This document shows, in pieces, positions 46,060 through 56,941 of a DNA stretch of 64,000 bases. The position numbers and the translations under genes are program-made. The number at the start of each line of letters is the position of its first letter. The first letter of the stretch is position 1. The notes beneath the pieces are model-generated. The model saw only the letters and a program-made list of their open reading frames with translations. It ran no database searches and had not been told where the DNA came from. Source of the DNA: Platerodrilus igneus (taxonomy: Eukaryota; Arthropoda; Insecta; Coleoptera; Lycidae); NCBI GenBank assembly GCA_036346225.1, contig JARFIW010000170.1, positions 9,734,501 through 9,798,500 of the forward strand, read 5' to 3'.

Positions 46060-46560
46060 TATAAATCGGATGGATTGGGAGGATCGGGAGAATCGGGAGT
46101 ATCGGTGGATCTGGAGAATCGGTGAATCTGTAGAATCGGTGGATCTGAAGGATGGGTGGATCGGGAGGATCGGGTGGATTCTGAGGATCGGTGGATCGGG
46201 AGGAAGATCGGTGGATCGGGAGGAGGAAGGTTGGTGGATCGGGACGATCGGTGGATCGGGAGGACGATCGGTGGATGGGGGAAAGATGGATCTAGAGGAT
46301 CGGTGAATCGGGAGGATCGAGTGGATCGGGAGGATTGGTGGATCGAGAGGATTGGTGGATCAGAAGGAGGAGGACCGGGAGAATTGGTGGATCGGGAGAA
46401 GGAGGATCGATGGATAGGGAGGATTGATGGATTGGAGGATCGGTGGATCGGGAGGATCGATGGATTGGAGGATCGGTGGATCAAGAGAATCGGTGGATCG
46501 GGAGGAGGAGGATTGGTAGATAGGTAGGTGGAGGATCGGTGGATCTGTGCCAGACCCATC
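46060..46560. repeat. GGATCGGTGGATCGGGA minisatellite (right arm)
   Basis: About 500 bp of GATCG(G)-rich units of roughly 13-17 bp with frequent purine insertions. It is strongly strand-asymmetric (purine-rich on the plus strand). The same motif, inverted and much shorter, is at 43985-44070. Proline/serine- or Trp-Ile-Gly-rich frames across it are artefacts. Confidence 0.9.
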
Positions 46561-46689
46561 CACATTCCCTACTCATAAAAGTGACTCACTGCGTTTCCCT
46601 AAAACATTTGTTTAATGATCAATTCGATTCCAAGGTTTAGTCGATTAAATATCAAAATCTACATTACCCTCTACTTATTACTACTTACA

Positions 46690-47155
46690 AAGTAAATTCA
46701 AAGTTTTCTCAAAATAGTAAAGAGCAAACATTTGGAGATTCAAAGCCATTTATAATAAGTAGAAGCATATAAATGTAAGAACTGGTTTTCAGGTTTACAG
46801 CGGTATCTTTCAACAATTTCACTGCAGTGCAGGAAATGCCTTTATAATAATCCTTTCGTTCATCAATTTTATATAATTTAAGCCGCTTTATGTAAGTTTG
46901 ACGGTGCGAATTATAATTCAATTATAGGCTTCACGATCATTATTGACAAGGGATGTTTCAGTTAGTTTTAGTAGGAAATTCAACCAAGTTTCTCGTCTTA
47001 GCGTTGTGGGATTATGTTGTCCAAGCATTTAGTGAAGTTTATTCTGCAGCCCTCATGACTTTGCCGAGTTTGGAGAAGCAAAGAAAATTGAATTATAACT
47101 TCAAAGTGGCGAATAGAATTTATATTCTTGGATAGCGTTGTTACAAAAATGTAAT
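46690..47155 (+). repeat. Dispersed repeat Y, copy 2
   Basis: Same orientation as 35800-36200. The matching core runs from AGTTTGACGGTGC (about 46893) to GCGTTGTTACAAAA (about 47145). Confidence 0.75.
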
Positions 47156-47399
47156 TTACATTATTTCGCAGTTTTTTTGTGTTAAATTTTTTTCCTTATC
47201 AAGAATGATCGAGCCTAAAGAGTGTGGCAGATGTAACGCATATTTTTCAAAGTCAAGAGACGCCATTTCTTCTAAACGGACTCTCGTAACTTCTTTTTAT
47301 ACCCTCCAGTTCCCTTTCCAACATCTTTTCCTCTATACTAAAGCTTTCATACAAAAGAAATATTTAAGTTTCTGAATTTTACAAGGTTTGTTTATGTAT

Positions 47400-47655
47400 A
47401 CCTTTGATGTGTGGCAACCTCACAAAAGGTAGTAACATGTAGATAAGTCTGGTAAGCGAGGCGGCCAATGGATACCTGACGTGTTGGAGAGACATGTAGC
47501 GCACTACCAGTACTGATGCTCGTGCAGCGTGTACTGTATTGGAACCAAACTTGCTGCACGTTGATGTTTTATCTGCGCAGTTCCGGAAACAAAAAAGTAT
47601 TGAGCATTTTCACATAGCGCTCTGAAGTCACTGTAACTGAGATGTTTTTCTCTTT
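47400..47655 (-). pseudogene. Mariner-like transposase, C-terminal catalytic part
   Basis: Minus-strand reading gives VTVTSERYVKMLNTFLFPEL, NINVQQVWFQ, then HAARASVLVVRYM and a W-P-P-R-L-P-D-L motif. These are successive blocks of the DDE/D core of Tc1/mariner-type transposases. The stretch that should carry the second catalytic Asp (after VWFQ) appears deleted. The upstream half of the gene is at 49390-50013, with about 1.7 kb of unrelated DNA between. Confidence 0.7.
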
Positions 47656-49389
47656 AAAAAATTAAGGACTGACTATTACTATTTAGCATCGATTGGTTTG
47701 TCTGTAGTCGGAGTAATTATATTGAAACATAGCGAGGCGTTTGTACACAAAAATGGTCTCCGGTGGCGTTACACTTTTCGGATAAATTTTAATTGACGGG
47801 TACAAGTTTTACATTTAAGGGTTATTAAAGTGTAGTAGGCAATTTCAAGAACGCGATTTGCATAATTCTAGTATGTGTTAGAGTAATCTAGAATAATTGA
47901 AACGTCTATAAATTTGCGGTCATAGAAATTACAAGTTTGTTCTGTTCGAACTTTGATCATGATGTTAGTTCTGAAGTGACGTTGTTTAAGCCAATAATTT
48001 AATAATTTCTTCTTAATTTGATCATAACATTTAGTTTTATTTTAATCAAGTTTGATATGAACATCTGCCTAGCATATAGTTAATCTTTGTTGGGAAGTTG
48101 AAACGTATTACTAATTTTAGTTTTATTCAAAACCATCTTACAATTTAAAAATTTTAAGGGAAGTGGAAAATTACAGCACTGCTATCGGGATTTTCATTAT
48201 CGTTTCTTTTACTACCTGCTAGGTAATTTACAGACAACCTAACATCAATCGGTGAGTAATTTGCTTTTATTTATTTTGATTTTATTTGCTATACTACAGT
48301 CCTTAATCATTTTATGAACTTTTACATGTTTTAATTGCCCTTTGATAGTCGTACATATGTAATAACTGTTAATATAAATTACTGTAATGATTATATAAAG
48401 TAATCAGTGCTTGGATAGTTAATTGTAGTGCTTCGAGATTAAGTTAATTAAGAAAATAACATCGTAGTGTTAAGAAAAAATACTTGCACTTTTAGCAAAA
48501 GCACTGGAAATAATCGTTGAGAGCTTTAAGCAAATTCCATTGTAACTACGAGTTGTTAAAAAAACTTAGATAATCAATTTGAAAATAAAAACTGATGTTA
48601 TTGCAAATAGAGTTTTCGTTATACTATACTATAAACAAATGCACGGTAGTTAATCGCAGCTCGCTTAGAGGGCGTTATAGGTTTTACAGAAATTGTACAA
48701 CATGAACATACAAATTAATTGTAACTATGCTTACCTTATAGTTATAAGTTAAAGCCAGTTAATGAATCCTTTTAATTACTGTATTTTAACTATCTGGATA
48801 CTCAATAATTATTACTTGTCTTATAAGGGTTGTCTTACGCGTAGTTTGCTCAACGGACTCTCTAGTCCATATCGTTGCTATTTCTACAACATTAAACGGA
48901 AGACGACAAAGGTACGATTACAGGAAGGCAGGAATTAAAAAGTAAACTCCACCACGTTAAGTAATAAAATATTCACACCTGTCTTCAGTGTAAGGTAGTA
49001 ACGTTCAGAATGAATCACGGCGGTTCGTTCTTTCCAACTTGTAAACATACTCGCTCGTACGTATCTCGTTTTGATTAGTCGGGACAATGACGTATATTTA
49101 TTTCAAATCATGTGAAACATCTTAACAGCCAAAATAAATAATAAAAAAGGCTAATCCCCTAAACATTGCCGGGAAATTAAACAACAAGAACACTTAATAA
49201 TAAATCTATTCCTAAAAATGCCAAAAGTAACTCGCACATCCTATTTTATAACCAAACTGCTATTTGTAAGACTCCTGAATTAATTATACAAAATATTCCT
49301 ATTATAAAAAATATTCCTATTATAAACATTTACTAAGATCTTTTGTGAAACGATGTTGGAGAGTAACACAATCCTAAATTTGGCAACAC
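47656..49389. other. 1.7-kb segment interrupting the transposase
   Basis: AT-rich, with no gene or obvious terminal repeats. It separates two parts of one transposase reading order, so it is either an insertion or the product of rearrangement. I see no clear target duplication. Confidence 0.4.
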
Positions 49390-50013
49390 TGAACTATACT
49401 GTTAATTTAGGGTTGTGGAGAAGTGTTTAATGTAACTGTTGTGGGTTCTCTAGCGCCGAGTACCTGCAGTTTTGTTTATTCACAGTTCCATCTAACAGGA
49501 AATGTGCCTCGTCACTCATCAATAACATCGTATTCTCATCAAAAATGTAAAGCATGGTGTCACAAAATTGTCTTTGCTGTGCAAAATCGTTTTAAAGCAG
49601 CTTTTGTATTATTATCTTGTAGGGGTAAAAATCCTTGTGTAAGATCAATCTAACATCCGCAAAGCTAAAACTTGTTGTCGACTAGACCGATTCAGGCTTA
49701 TGAAAACTATTACTCTCACTCTCTCAATCTTTTCAGACGTGTGCACCGTTCCGGGATTACCAGGTGGTTTCCTTTCCATGACAAACCCCATTCTCTTAAA
49801 CACTTTGACCCATCTCAGTATTGTGTTAGAATCTGGGATGTTTTCAAGTCGGTTCACATTAAATTGTTCATGGAAACGGCATTGAACTGTCGTTACGGAC
49901 TTTGTTTCGATATATGTTTCAAACACAAACACTCGATGCTCCAAGAGCCACAGCGCCATGACCACTGGCACATCACGATCTAAGCTGTCTACTAACAAGA
50001 GGTTACAATCCAA
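49390..50013 (-). pseudogene. Mariner-like transposase, N-terminal HTH and first catalytic Asp
   Basis: 122-codon frame at 49645-50013 with LEHRVFVFETYIETKSVTTV, FNVNRLENIPDSNTILRWV, MERKPPGNPGTVHT and ERVRV. This is the DUF4817-type helix-turn-helix region found at the N-terminus of many insect mariner-like transposases. Further along, in other frames, come TAKTIL(W)H, LLMSDEAHFLLDG (first catalytic Asp) and NKQNCRYSALENPQQLH at 49405-49520. The protein would bind terminal repeats and cut DNA. Frameshifts and a stop make it inactive. No terminal inverted repeats were found. Confidence 0.85.
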
Positions 50014-50819
50014 CTCTTTTCCTCGCTCCAGTACTAGCCGACTTAAAACAATGCTCTACTTTCAACTGGCCTTTAAACGGAACCATATGTTCATCAATAC
50101 TTGTTACTAGTGAATGAATCCTTAGCTGTTAAATTTTGAATTGCTCAGAAACACCGGGAATTCCGTAACAAATTGAGGGTACACTACAGTGGTGCGGGAG
50201 TGGATCCCATTACAAACCAATAAAAAAATTAAAAATCGCCAAACGGAATGCAATCACAAAGCTACGTTTACACTAACATTTACTTTGGAGGGCTTTTATG
50301 TATTAAATTAATGGGTGCCAACTCGGCAGGTCTATGGATGATCCTATGGAAGACGAGTTTTTCAAGGGGATCTATTAGGTTGATCTCCTTGTGGAGTGAA
50401 GTTTTTTACTATCAATTTATATTCTTAATTTTAAAAAACGCCTTTTTACTGCGTCATCTAATAATTGAAATACAAGCATCATAACATTATTCCTGTAAAC
50501 AGGTACAAACACAAAATTTTAAAATTACATAGTTTGATTTATTTTTGGTTAGCAATAACGTTACTATTCAATTATAGTTAGTGTATCAAGTCCTGAACCC
50601 TTTAACTTAAATTTCAATATCCAGTGTTACGTTCTATTTCATATTAAAACAATTTCCTACCTTGTTAATTTATTTTATAAATTATTTCAGTTTGTACTTA
50701 TTTAAATATACCTTTGCTACATTTCTATAAATTCAAACGCTTAGATAGGCAACCAAATTTTCGCGTCTCCATTTAAATCCACGAGTTCGGGGTTAAATCC
50801 ACCTGTCTACTACTTTTAC
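50014..50819. other. No recognisable gene
   Basis: A 78-codon plus-strand frame at 50248-50484 has no recognisable motif. The rest is AT-rich. Confidence 0.35.
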
Positions 50820-51065
50820 TTCCTTATCTTACACGAGAACTTGACTAAAGCGGTCCAACACACTCTCAACACACTCTTCGCACACACACACACACACACC
50901 ATAAACACGCATATATTTTTGTTTGTTTTTCTTTTAAATTACATCACAAACAGAACTACATTTTTATGCCACGAACTAATCTTAAAATCCAGCACTATAT
51001 ATCTAATGCTAAGAATTTCCATTTCACTCCCAGGCAGACCTCATTTGTCAAGTTTTAGTGTAAGA
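50820..51065 (+). repeat. Dispersed repeat W, copy 1, with (CA)n
   Basis: AAAGCGGTCCAACACACTC, (CA)n near 50880-50900, then TTTGTTTGTTTTTCTTTTAA, ACAGAACTACATTTTTATGC and CACTATATATCTAATGC, shared with 51880-52035 and 52128-52330. Confidence 0.75.
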
Positions 51066-51774
51066 TAAGCAACTAGAAAAAGTAATAACGTGGATTTGTA
51101 TAGGTAAGAGATGTAAATGTAGGCAACTGTACTTGTGGATTTAATAAAGGATACGTAATCTTAGTTATATTTCTCCGCGGTTTGAGTTTATAGAAATGTA
51201 GTAAAGGCAAATTTAAATAAGTACAAACTGAAAGGGTTTTTAAAATAAATTAACAAGGTACGAAGTTGTTTTAATATAAAAAAAAACGTAATAAATTCGC
51301 ACCAGCAAAATTAAAATATCGGGTAGGAAACAAAAATGACGTACTAAGCAATACAATAGAACAAGCCACAAGAAAATTCATTTCAAAAAACAAAAGTAAA
51401 AACCAAAAAAAAAAAAAAATTTATCCGGTTTGAAGAACCAGTGTACCGGACAAAGCCAAAAATGTACAGGACTAGAAAATGGTATAGTGTAGCAATTAGT
51501 GAGGACAAAGATGGAATGGCATGGACACTGTAAATGTCGTTGGAGGACAGATATCCCTAATAAAGAAACAGTAAAGTTTTGAAACCTCAGAAAAAGAATT
51601 GATTAAGCTTTACTGTTTCTATATTAGAGATATCCGTCCTTTGACAAGTTTTGCAGAGTTAATGCCTATATATCTTTGTTCTCGTTAATTGCTACCATAT
51701 ACCTTTCCTTTTCTATAGTCCTCTACATTTTTTGGTTTTATCCGGTATATTGATTTTTCGAGCCGGATGACACT

Positions 51775-52340
51775 TTTTTTTATTCCCTTTTTACCTTCGT
51801 TTCGCTTCTCGTATTCTTACCCGAGCGGGTCCGGATTCGACTAGCCCTAAGTTGCGGCTTGTGCGTCGTAAGAGACGACCAAAGCGGTCCAGCACACTCT
51901 CTCAACACTATCTATCTTCGTACACTCAACCCCCCTCCCCCCACACACACATTCCACACACACACATTCCACACACACACACACACGCACATATACACAC
52001 TCCATACCCACACACCTACACAAATTTTTGTTTGTTTTACTTTTCTTTCGCTTTGCTCCTCGTACTTATCCCAGAGTGGGTCCGGATTAAGTTCTATAGT
52101 AAGGCATCCTGTCGCAGGAGACGACCAGAGCGGTTTAACGTTCTTAACACACACTTTATACACACGCACACACTCCATACACACGCACATATTTCTGTTT
52201 GTCCCTTTTTTTAAATTCGATCACAAACAGAACTACATTTTTATGCCACGAACTGTTCTTAAAATCCAACAATATATATCTAATGCCAGGAATTTCTATT
52301 TCACTCACATTCAGACCCTATTAGGAATATATTCATACAG
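51775..52340 (+). repeat. Dispersed repeat W, two tandem copies with (CA)n
   Basis: Unit 1 (51775-52035) and unit 2 (52036-52340) each have TTTCGCTT, a GTCCGGATT(C/A) block, GAGACGACCA(A/G)AGCGGT, ACACACAC runs and TTTTTGTTTGT or TTTCTGTTTGT. Unit 2 continues into ACAGAACTACATTTTTATGC like copy 1. Overlapping His/Thr-rich frames are artefacts. Confidence 0.8.
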
Positions 52341-52589
52341 TGTAGGTATCACCAAAAAAACTCTTTGTTAGTAAAATTCACGAATATCACGTGCAGCTAA
52401 ATTAATCATTTCATACAATACAATGTTTTTTTATTGCTGAAGACATACATGCAACACTAACTTAAGTAAATGTATGACATTATGTTTGATTCACGTGAAA
52501 GGGGAATATTGTAACCCCCTCCATCAAACCTTTTCCCAAACACTTAAGAGTGGGAAAAATTTAAAAGCTAGATAGCCGTCTTAAAGCAA

Positions 52590-53125
52590 TTAATTATTTG
52601 CAATTAATTAATTCAAAAGATCAAAATGTTGTACTGCGAAGGATACGGAAAGTTGCAAGTTAAAAGCAAAGGCAGCTTTAAGTTTAAAATGTAATGTGAC
52701 TGCACTTTCCGCAGAAGAAACGCGGTTTGTTATTTATTTTTTGAAGTTACGCTTGCACGGGCAGGTTACTTTCAATTCACATGTTTGTAGAATTATCGTT
52801 GTTACTACCGACTAAAGGTATTATGAACCCGGAAAGTTTACCTTTCTATTAATTTGGAATTTTGTGTTGTGTAGAGTTAAAGAAGCTGTTGTTTGAAAGA
52901 TGAGAAATTGCTAAGCTGGCGTTTTTGGATATTCTTAAACTTTTAATAGATGACTTAAACCGTGAGTAATACTAAGTTTTTATGTTTACACTTATTAATT
53001 ATGTACGTGTGGTTTGTAAAGATAAATTATTTATATTTATCGCATAGGAAATTAATCAAACATAAAAACGATTATTTCGTTGAACGATGATTTAGCGACA
53101 GAATGCGTGATGGCTAAAAATCTGC
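52590..53125 (+). repeat. Repeat Z, second copy (left arm plus spacer)
   Basis: Same orientation as 39730-40225: shares TAATGTGACTG/AATGTGATTG, TTAATAGATGA, a GTGAGTAA(T/A)A block, AATTATGTACGTGT, AGGAAATTAATC and TGAACGATGATTTAG. The inverted right arm is missing here. Confidence 0.75.
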
Positions 53126-55194
53126 ATAATGTTATCGTTTTAAAATATTAAGAAATGTGTACGTACTGATTTTAAATAATTTGAATGGACAATGTAACAG
53201 TAAAAAAAAACTTGATCTTTATTTTTTTTAGGTTTGTTATTAAAGGCATTTTCAGAAATTAGGATTTAAAGGTTATGCAATTTAATATGGGAAACGGGAA
53301 AATTTGAGGTGATAGGATTATTGATGGATTTAACTTAATATTCTTTTTTTAAGATTTCTTTTGGCAATGCTAGGTTAGAGCGAGGTTAAGAAATTAGATT
53401 TTTAAGCATATTTGTATTTATATTGCAATTATTTAAATCAAGAAGGGTTAAGTAGAGCTTAAATTTTGTTTGAATTTATTTATGAACTAATATAAAAATT
53501 AGGTCACGCCACTGATGAAATTGTATTTGAAAGAGTCATTTTATATTTCAACTTTATTTAATCGGACCAAAGTTTTGATGGGTAATATTACGGTATTTTA
53601 GAGAGAGGTACAGTATTAGGCGATAAATTTACTAAACCGAAGCAAGTGAGACTTAAGTGGAATAACTGTCTTCTGTGTATGGATAATATCGAAGGGATTG
53701 CTGTGACAGACGGTTTGGCGTTCATCAATTATGACAAAGAAAGAAAAGTCTTTCAAGATAAGTGATTAATGTAACGCTGTTTGTTTGTATATCAACCATT
53801 TTATTTAAAATTTGTATTTTATAATTGGTTTCGTAGGAACCCTTTACCACACCACTGTAGTTAGTCATAGCACCTTTAAATTGATACGGGGTTCCCGCCC
53901 CTTTAGGGGCACTACAATCCGTTCAATAGCACAAGATGTTTTCTATAATTTCTGTAGATTTTGTGATTAGCATTCAAATTTCATAAACAGAAGTAATTGT
54001 CTCTTGAAATATTCTACTTCCCGTGGTTAAGTCAAAATGGGGGTGGAGGTGGGGGTGTGAGTTGGCACCACACCTGGTTTTATGAAGCAAAAGCAATATC
54101 CTCTAGTAAATTTTTTATAGCATTTTCTAAGAATTTCCAACTTGATTAGCATTTAAACGGTTAGGAATTTCATAAACCGGTAGCAGTTCTCTACTAATTC
54201 TACTTAACAAAGTTGATTCTAACTCTTTGATGAAATCTTCTTTTACCTAATATAACCAGACTTGGTTGTTGCGATAGTTATTTTGTTACGCCTCAATGTG
54301 CTTCACAAATTGTATTTATTATTTAATCGTAGGAGACTTTTTTGTATAATTAAGTTGGATATTACGCATTATATAAATGCGATTTTGAGTCCCCAGCAAC
54401 GTTTCGTGTTTTTTTAGAATGAGTTTTTATTATTATTTTTTTGCGGTGTAAATGCTTTTCTACGATTTGAAATGATTATTGTTTTGACCAATTAGAACGT
54501 GTAACGGGGAAAGGTCGTAAATTTGACAAGTGAAAAAGTCAGCCGCTATTATGATTCAACACGTAACTATTTTATCTGACAGAAGTGTGGAGTAGTGCTT
54601 TATAACGCAGTGATGTTTACTTTGTCGATTCCTTATCTTCAACTCTTGCCGTACCCGTTTGTTCCAGTAGGTTTTAATATATTAACAAACTCTACTACAA
54701 AGCTGTTACAGAAGAGGATTCAGACCTACGATCCGAGTATATGTAGTTAGAAGAGCAATACGTAGTGGTATTTCAGTGTAGCAAACGCCGTAATATAAGG
54801 ATTTATTAATTGACGTACTTGAACTTAATTATCTAGATGGACAAAAGGCGAGCCTAGTTTAAGTCATTCGCATACACATTTTGTAAATGATTTAAATAAT
54901 TCCGTTGGTAAAATTTGTGCAATATTTTTAGGTCCTCTGTACGGGTATGCGGCATACTACTGTATCGTATCATTGTAATAACTATCACTAGTAACAATTT
55001 TCACAATTTCTTGTAAACGATGTATCAATTGATCATAGAATTGTAAGTCGGCACTCATATGTTCTTCGGAGAAATAATAACAAAAAGCGAGTAGATGATT
55101 GGCCGATCACTTGGTTGTAATTGCTGCGCATATGGAATTTATACTGCTTAATGGTTTTCGGGCTAGCTTTTGTGATAATCCCACACGATTAAAA
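53126..55194. other. Mostly unassigned; one short ORF at 53586-53765
   Basis: The 59-codon frame at 53586-53765 has no upstream ATG but balanced composition (KFTKPKQVRLKWNNCLLC...) and ends in TGA. It could be the last exon of something or chance. A small hairpin, GCCCCTTTAGGGGC, lies near 53898. The rest shows nothing. Confidence 0.2.
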
Positions 55195-55293
55195 ACACGC
55201 TGAACACCTCTGAAGCACGCCTGTACGTCAACTTTTTATCCTTGAGAGTTTTCAAAGCTTTTTCCAACGATCATGTAGAATAATTAGCATAGT
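55195..55293 (-). pseudogene. Possible psq-type HTH fragment (pogo-like transposase)
   Basis: Minus-strand reading gives NYST, a stop where Trp is expected, then SLEKALKTLKDKKLTYRRAS and EVFSV. This is the first helix-turn-helix of psq/CENP-B-type DNA-binding domains of pogo-like transposases. The rest of the domain is not readable. Short, so only moderate support. Confidence 0.4.
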
Positions 55294-55478
55294 GCGTTGC
55301 CCCAAGTCGCTTTTTATACGTTCGAACTCACCCGGCTATAAACGAATATTTTGTATAAGTGCCTTGCAAAACATTTATTATTATATTTTAGTAAGTTTTG
55401 CCATACATTTTAAAGATATGAGTAGAGGGAGGAAGTTATTCCTCGATCCACCTCTACCACCCTCCCACCTCCCATTTC

Positions 55479-55690
55479 CCATCTCCCACCTCCCACCTCA
55501 AACCGCCCACCTCCCACCTCCCACCTCCCACCTCCCACCTCCCACCTCCCACCTCCCACCTCCCACCTCCCACCTCCCACCTCCCACCTCCCACCTCCCA
55601 CCTCCCACCTCCCACCTCCCACCTCCCACCTCCCACCTCCCACCTCCCACCTCCCACCTCCCACCTCCCACCTCCCACCTCCCACCTCTC
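55479..55690. repeat. (CCCACCT)n heptamer array, about 30 units
   Basis: Almost perfect 7-bp tandem repeat with imperfect edges (CCATTTCC, CAAACCGCCC, CTCTCACCTCACA). The complementary strand, (AGGTGGG)n, has regularly spaced G-triplets. Long Pro- or Gly-rich frames across it are artefacts. Confidence 0.98.
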
Positions 55691-55959
55691 ACCTCACACC
55701 TCCACAAATTTCATAGGAAAATGCTAAGGACTTTAAAAATAATTATAACTCTTGTTAGACCTCTAGCGCCAGCATAAACGCTATGCCTTTGAATTCTTGT
55801 TGGTAAGTGGTACATCCTTTTTTGCGTTCCACAAACTTGTTTCGCACAGCATCTTGAATAAGTTGAAGTTTACATTTATTTGCAATAAAATCTTTAACGT
55901 CCGGCACCATGAAACTTGAGATTGGGGCTAACCATTAACGTCTTCTTCTATTTTTATTT

Positions 55960-56553
55960 ACTCATCAAAATTTTTCCTATATCGTCCTCTATCGACATCA
56001 AAATATTTTACAATAGTAATAAAGCTATGTTTCGAGTCACCACCATTCAGCATCGCTGGCAAATTTCTTTAAATTTTATAAAGGGCATATCACCGCCAAC
56101 ATGATTTAGAAAGATATACCAAAGATTTGCATCATCCTGCTTCCATATTGAAATAACAGCGTTATCTCTAAGTCCGTGCTTTACTGTTCTGGCATACGTT
56201 TGACATAAGTAAAAGGAATCAATACTCTTATGTCTACCAAAGGAGAAAAACTGCACGATTTTGTTTTGTTCGTTTGCAGGTATATCATCAAAGACAATAA
56301 TTGAATCTTCTTTAGTATCCTCTGGCCCAATCAAATCGTCGTAGTTTCCAAATCCGTGGTAACCAATTTCATCTCTTAAAGGTTCGAATACACTTCTTAA
56401 CAATTCATACTTTGGCTGATATAAACTTTTAGAAAACACATAGATGTTTTGGAATCTAAATCCATTCTCATGTAAAATGAGAAATATTAGAGCGGTAGTT
56501 TTTCCACAACTCGATGGTCCGGCGAATATTGCTCTTATATTAGATAGGAACAA
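55960..56553 (-). pseudogene. Polinton-like genome-packaging ATPase (FtsK/HerA type)
   Basis: The family pumps element DNA into a capsid. The main frame (56047-56553, 168 aa) has Walker A GPSSCGKTT at residues 12-20 and Walker B IIVFDD at 85-90. A sensor-like SFGRHKSIDSFYLCQTYAR follows, then RDNAVISIWKQDD, all characteristic of Polinton/adinto-like ATPases. It stops after KFKEICQRC. The expected C-terminal tail (GGDSKH..., then a Y-F-D segment) is still readable in another frame to about 55960. The N-terminus is cut by a GC-rich minisatellite at 56580-56660. It lies on the same strand as the genes at 57.6-59.4 kb. Confidence 0.9.
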
Positions 56554-56579
56554 AGATCCATGTTTACCAACTTCCTTTG

Positions 56580-56660
56580 CACTACCCGCCCGACCGCCCG
56601 CCCACCCGCTCGCCCGCCCACCGCCCCGTTCGCCATCGTCCCGCCTACCGATCCGTCAAA
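56580..56660. repeat. GC-rich CGCCCGCC-type minisatellite
   Basis: CCCGCCCGACCGCCCGCCCA and variants, ending with a CCGATCCGTC that echoes the GATCC minisatellites at 44 and 46 kb. It is the only strongly GC-rich block nearby and directly abuts the ATPase N-terminal coding sequence. Confidence 0.85.
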
Positions 56661-56699
56661 ATATGTAGTTAGAACATCAAAACTTATGATATAATTAAA

Positions 56700-56850
56700 A
56701 CATCATAGATTGTAAACTTTTGACCATTTATGTCATTGCAAATATTTATATACTCGTCGAAATTCTTCCTATACCGTCCTTTATCAATATCAAAATTTTT
56801 GACAATAGTTATAAAATATGTTCCGAGTCACCACCATTCCAAACCACTTT
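56700..56850 (-). pseudogene. Second copy of the packaging-ATPase C-terminus
   Basis: 56752-56848 repeats 55965-56053 directly: TTCCTATA(C/T)CGTCCT, CAATATCAAAAT/CGACATCAAAAT, CGAGTCACCACCATTC. On the minus strand both encode the end of the ATPase. This indicates two element copies joined in tandem, with the right one lacking its ATPase core. Confidence 0.65.
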
Positions 56851-56941
56851 AGCCTACCATTTAATTAAAAGAGTCAGATCAATATAAAATTTATTTAGAA
56901 CTATAAAATTATTTTAATTAAAGAATCAAATTAATATAAAT

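Noticed and set aside
46050..46565. Long open frames on both strands (171, 123, 78 and 67 codons)
   Set aside because: They lie entirely in the GATCC minisatellite; the repeated Pro/Ser/Thr or Trp-Ile-Gly composition comes from the repeat and not from a gene.
49672..49983. 103-codon plus-strand ORF
   Set aside because: Antisense of the mariner-like transposase helix-turn-helix region.
51852..52371. His/Thr-rich frames of 120 and 170 codons
   Set aside because: They span the CA microsatellites of repeat W and have no protein-like features.
55292..55777. 161-codon Pro/Ser/His-rich frame and three Gly/Arg/Trp frames
   Set aside because: Translations of the (CCCACCT)n heptamer, whose length of 7 keeps all frames open.
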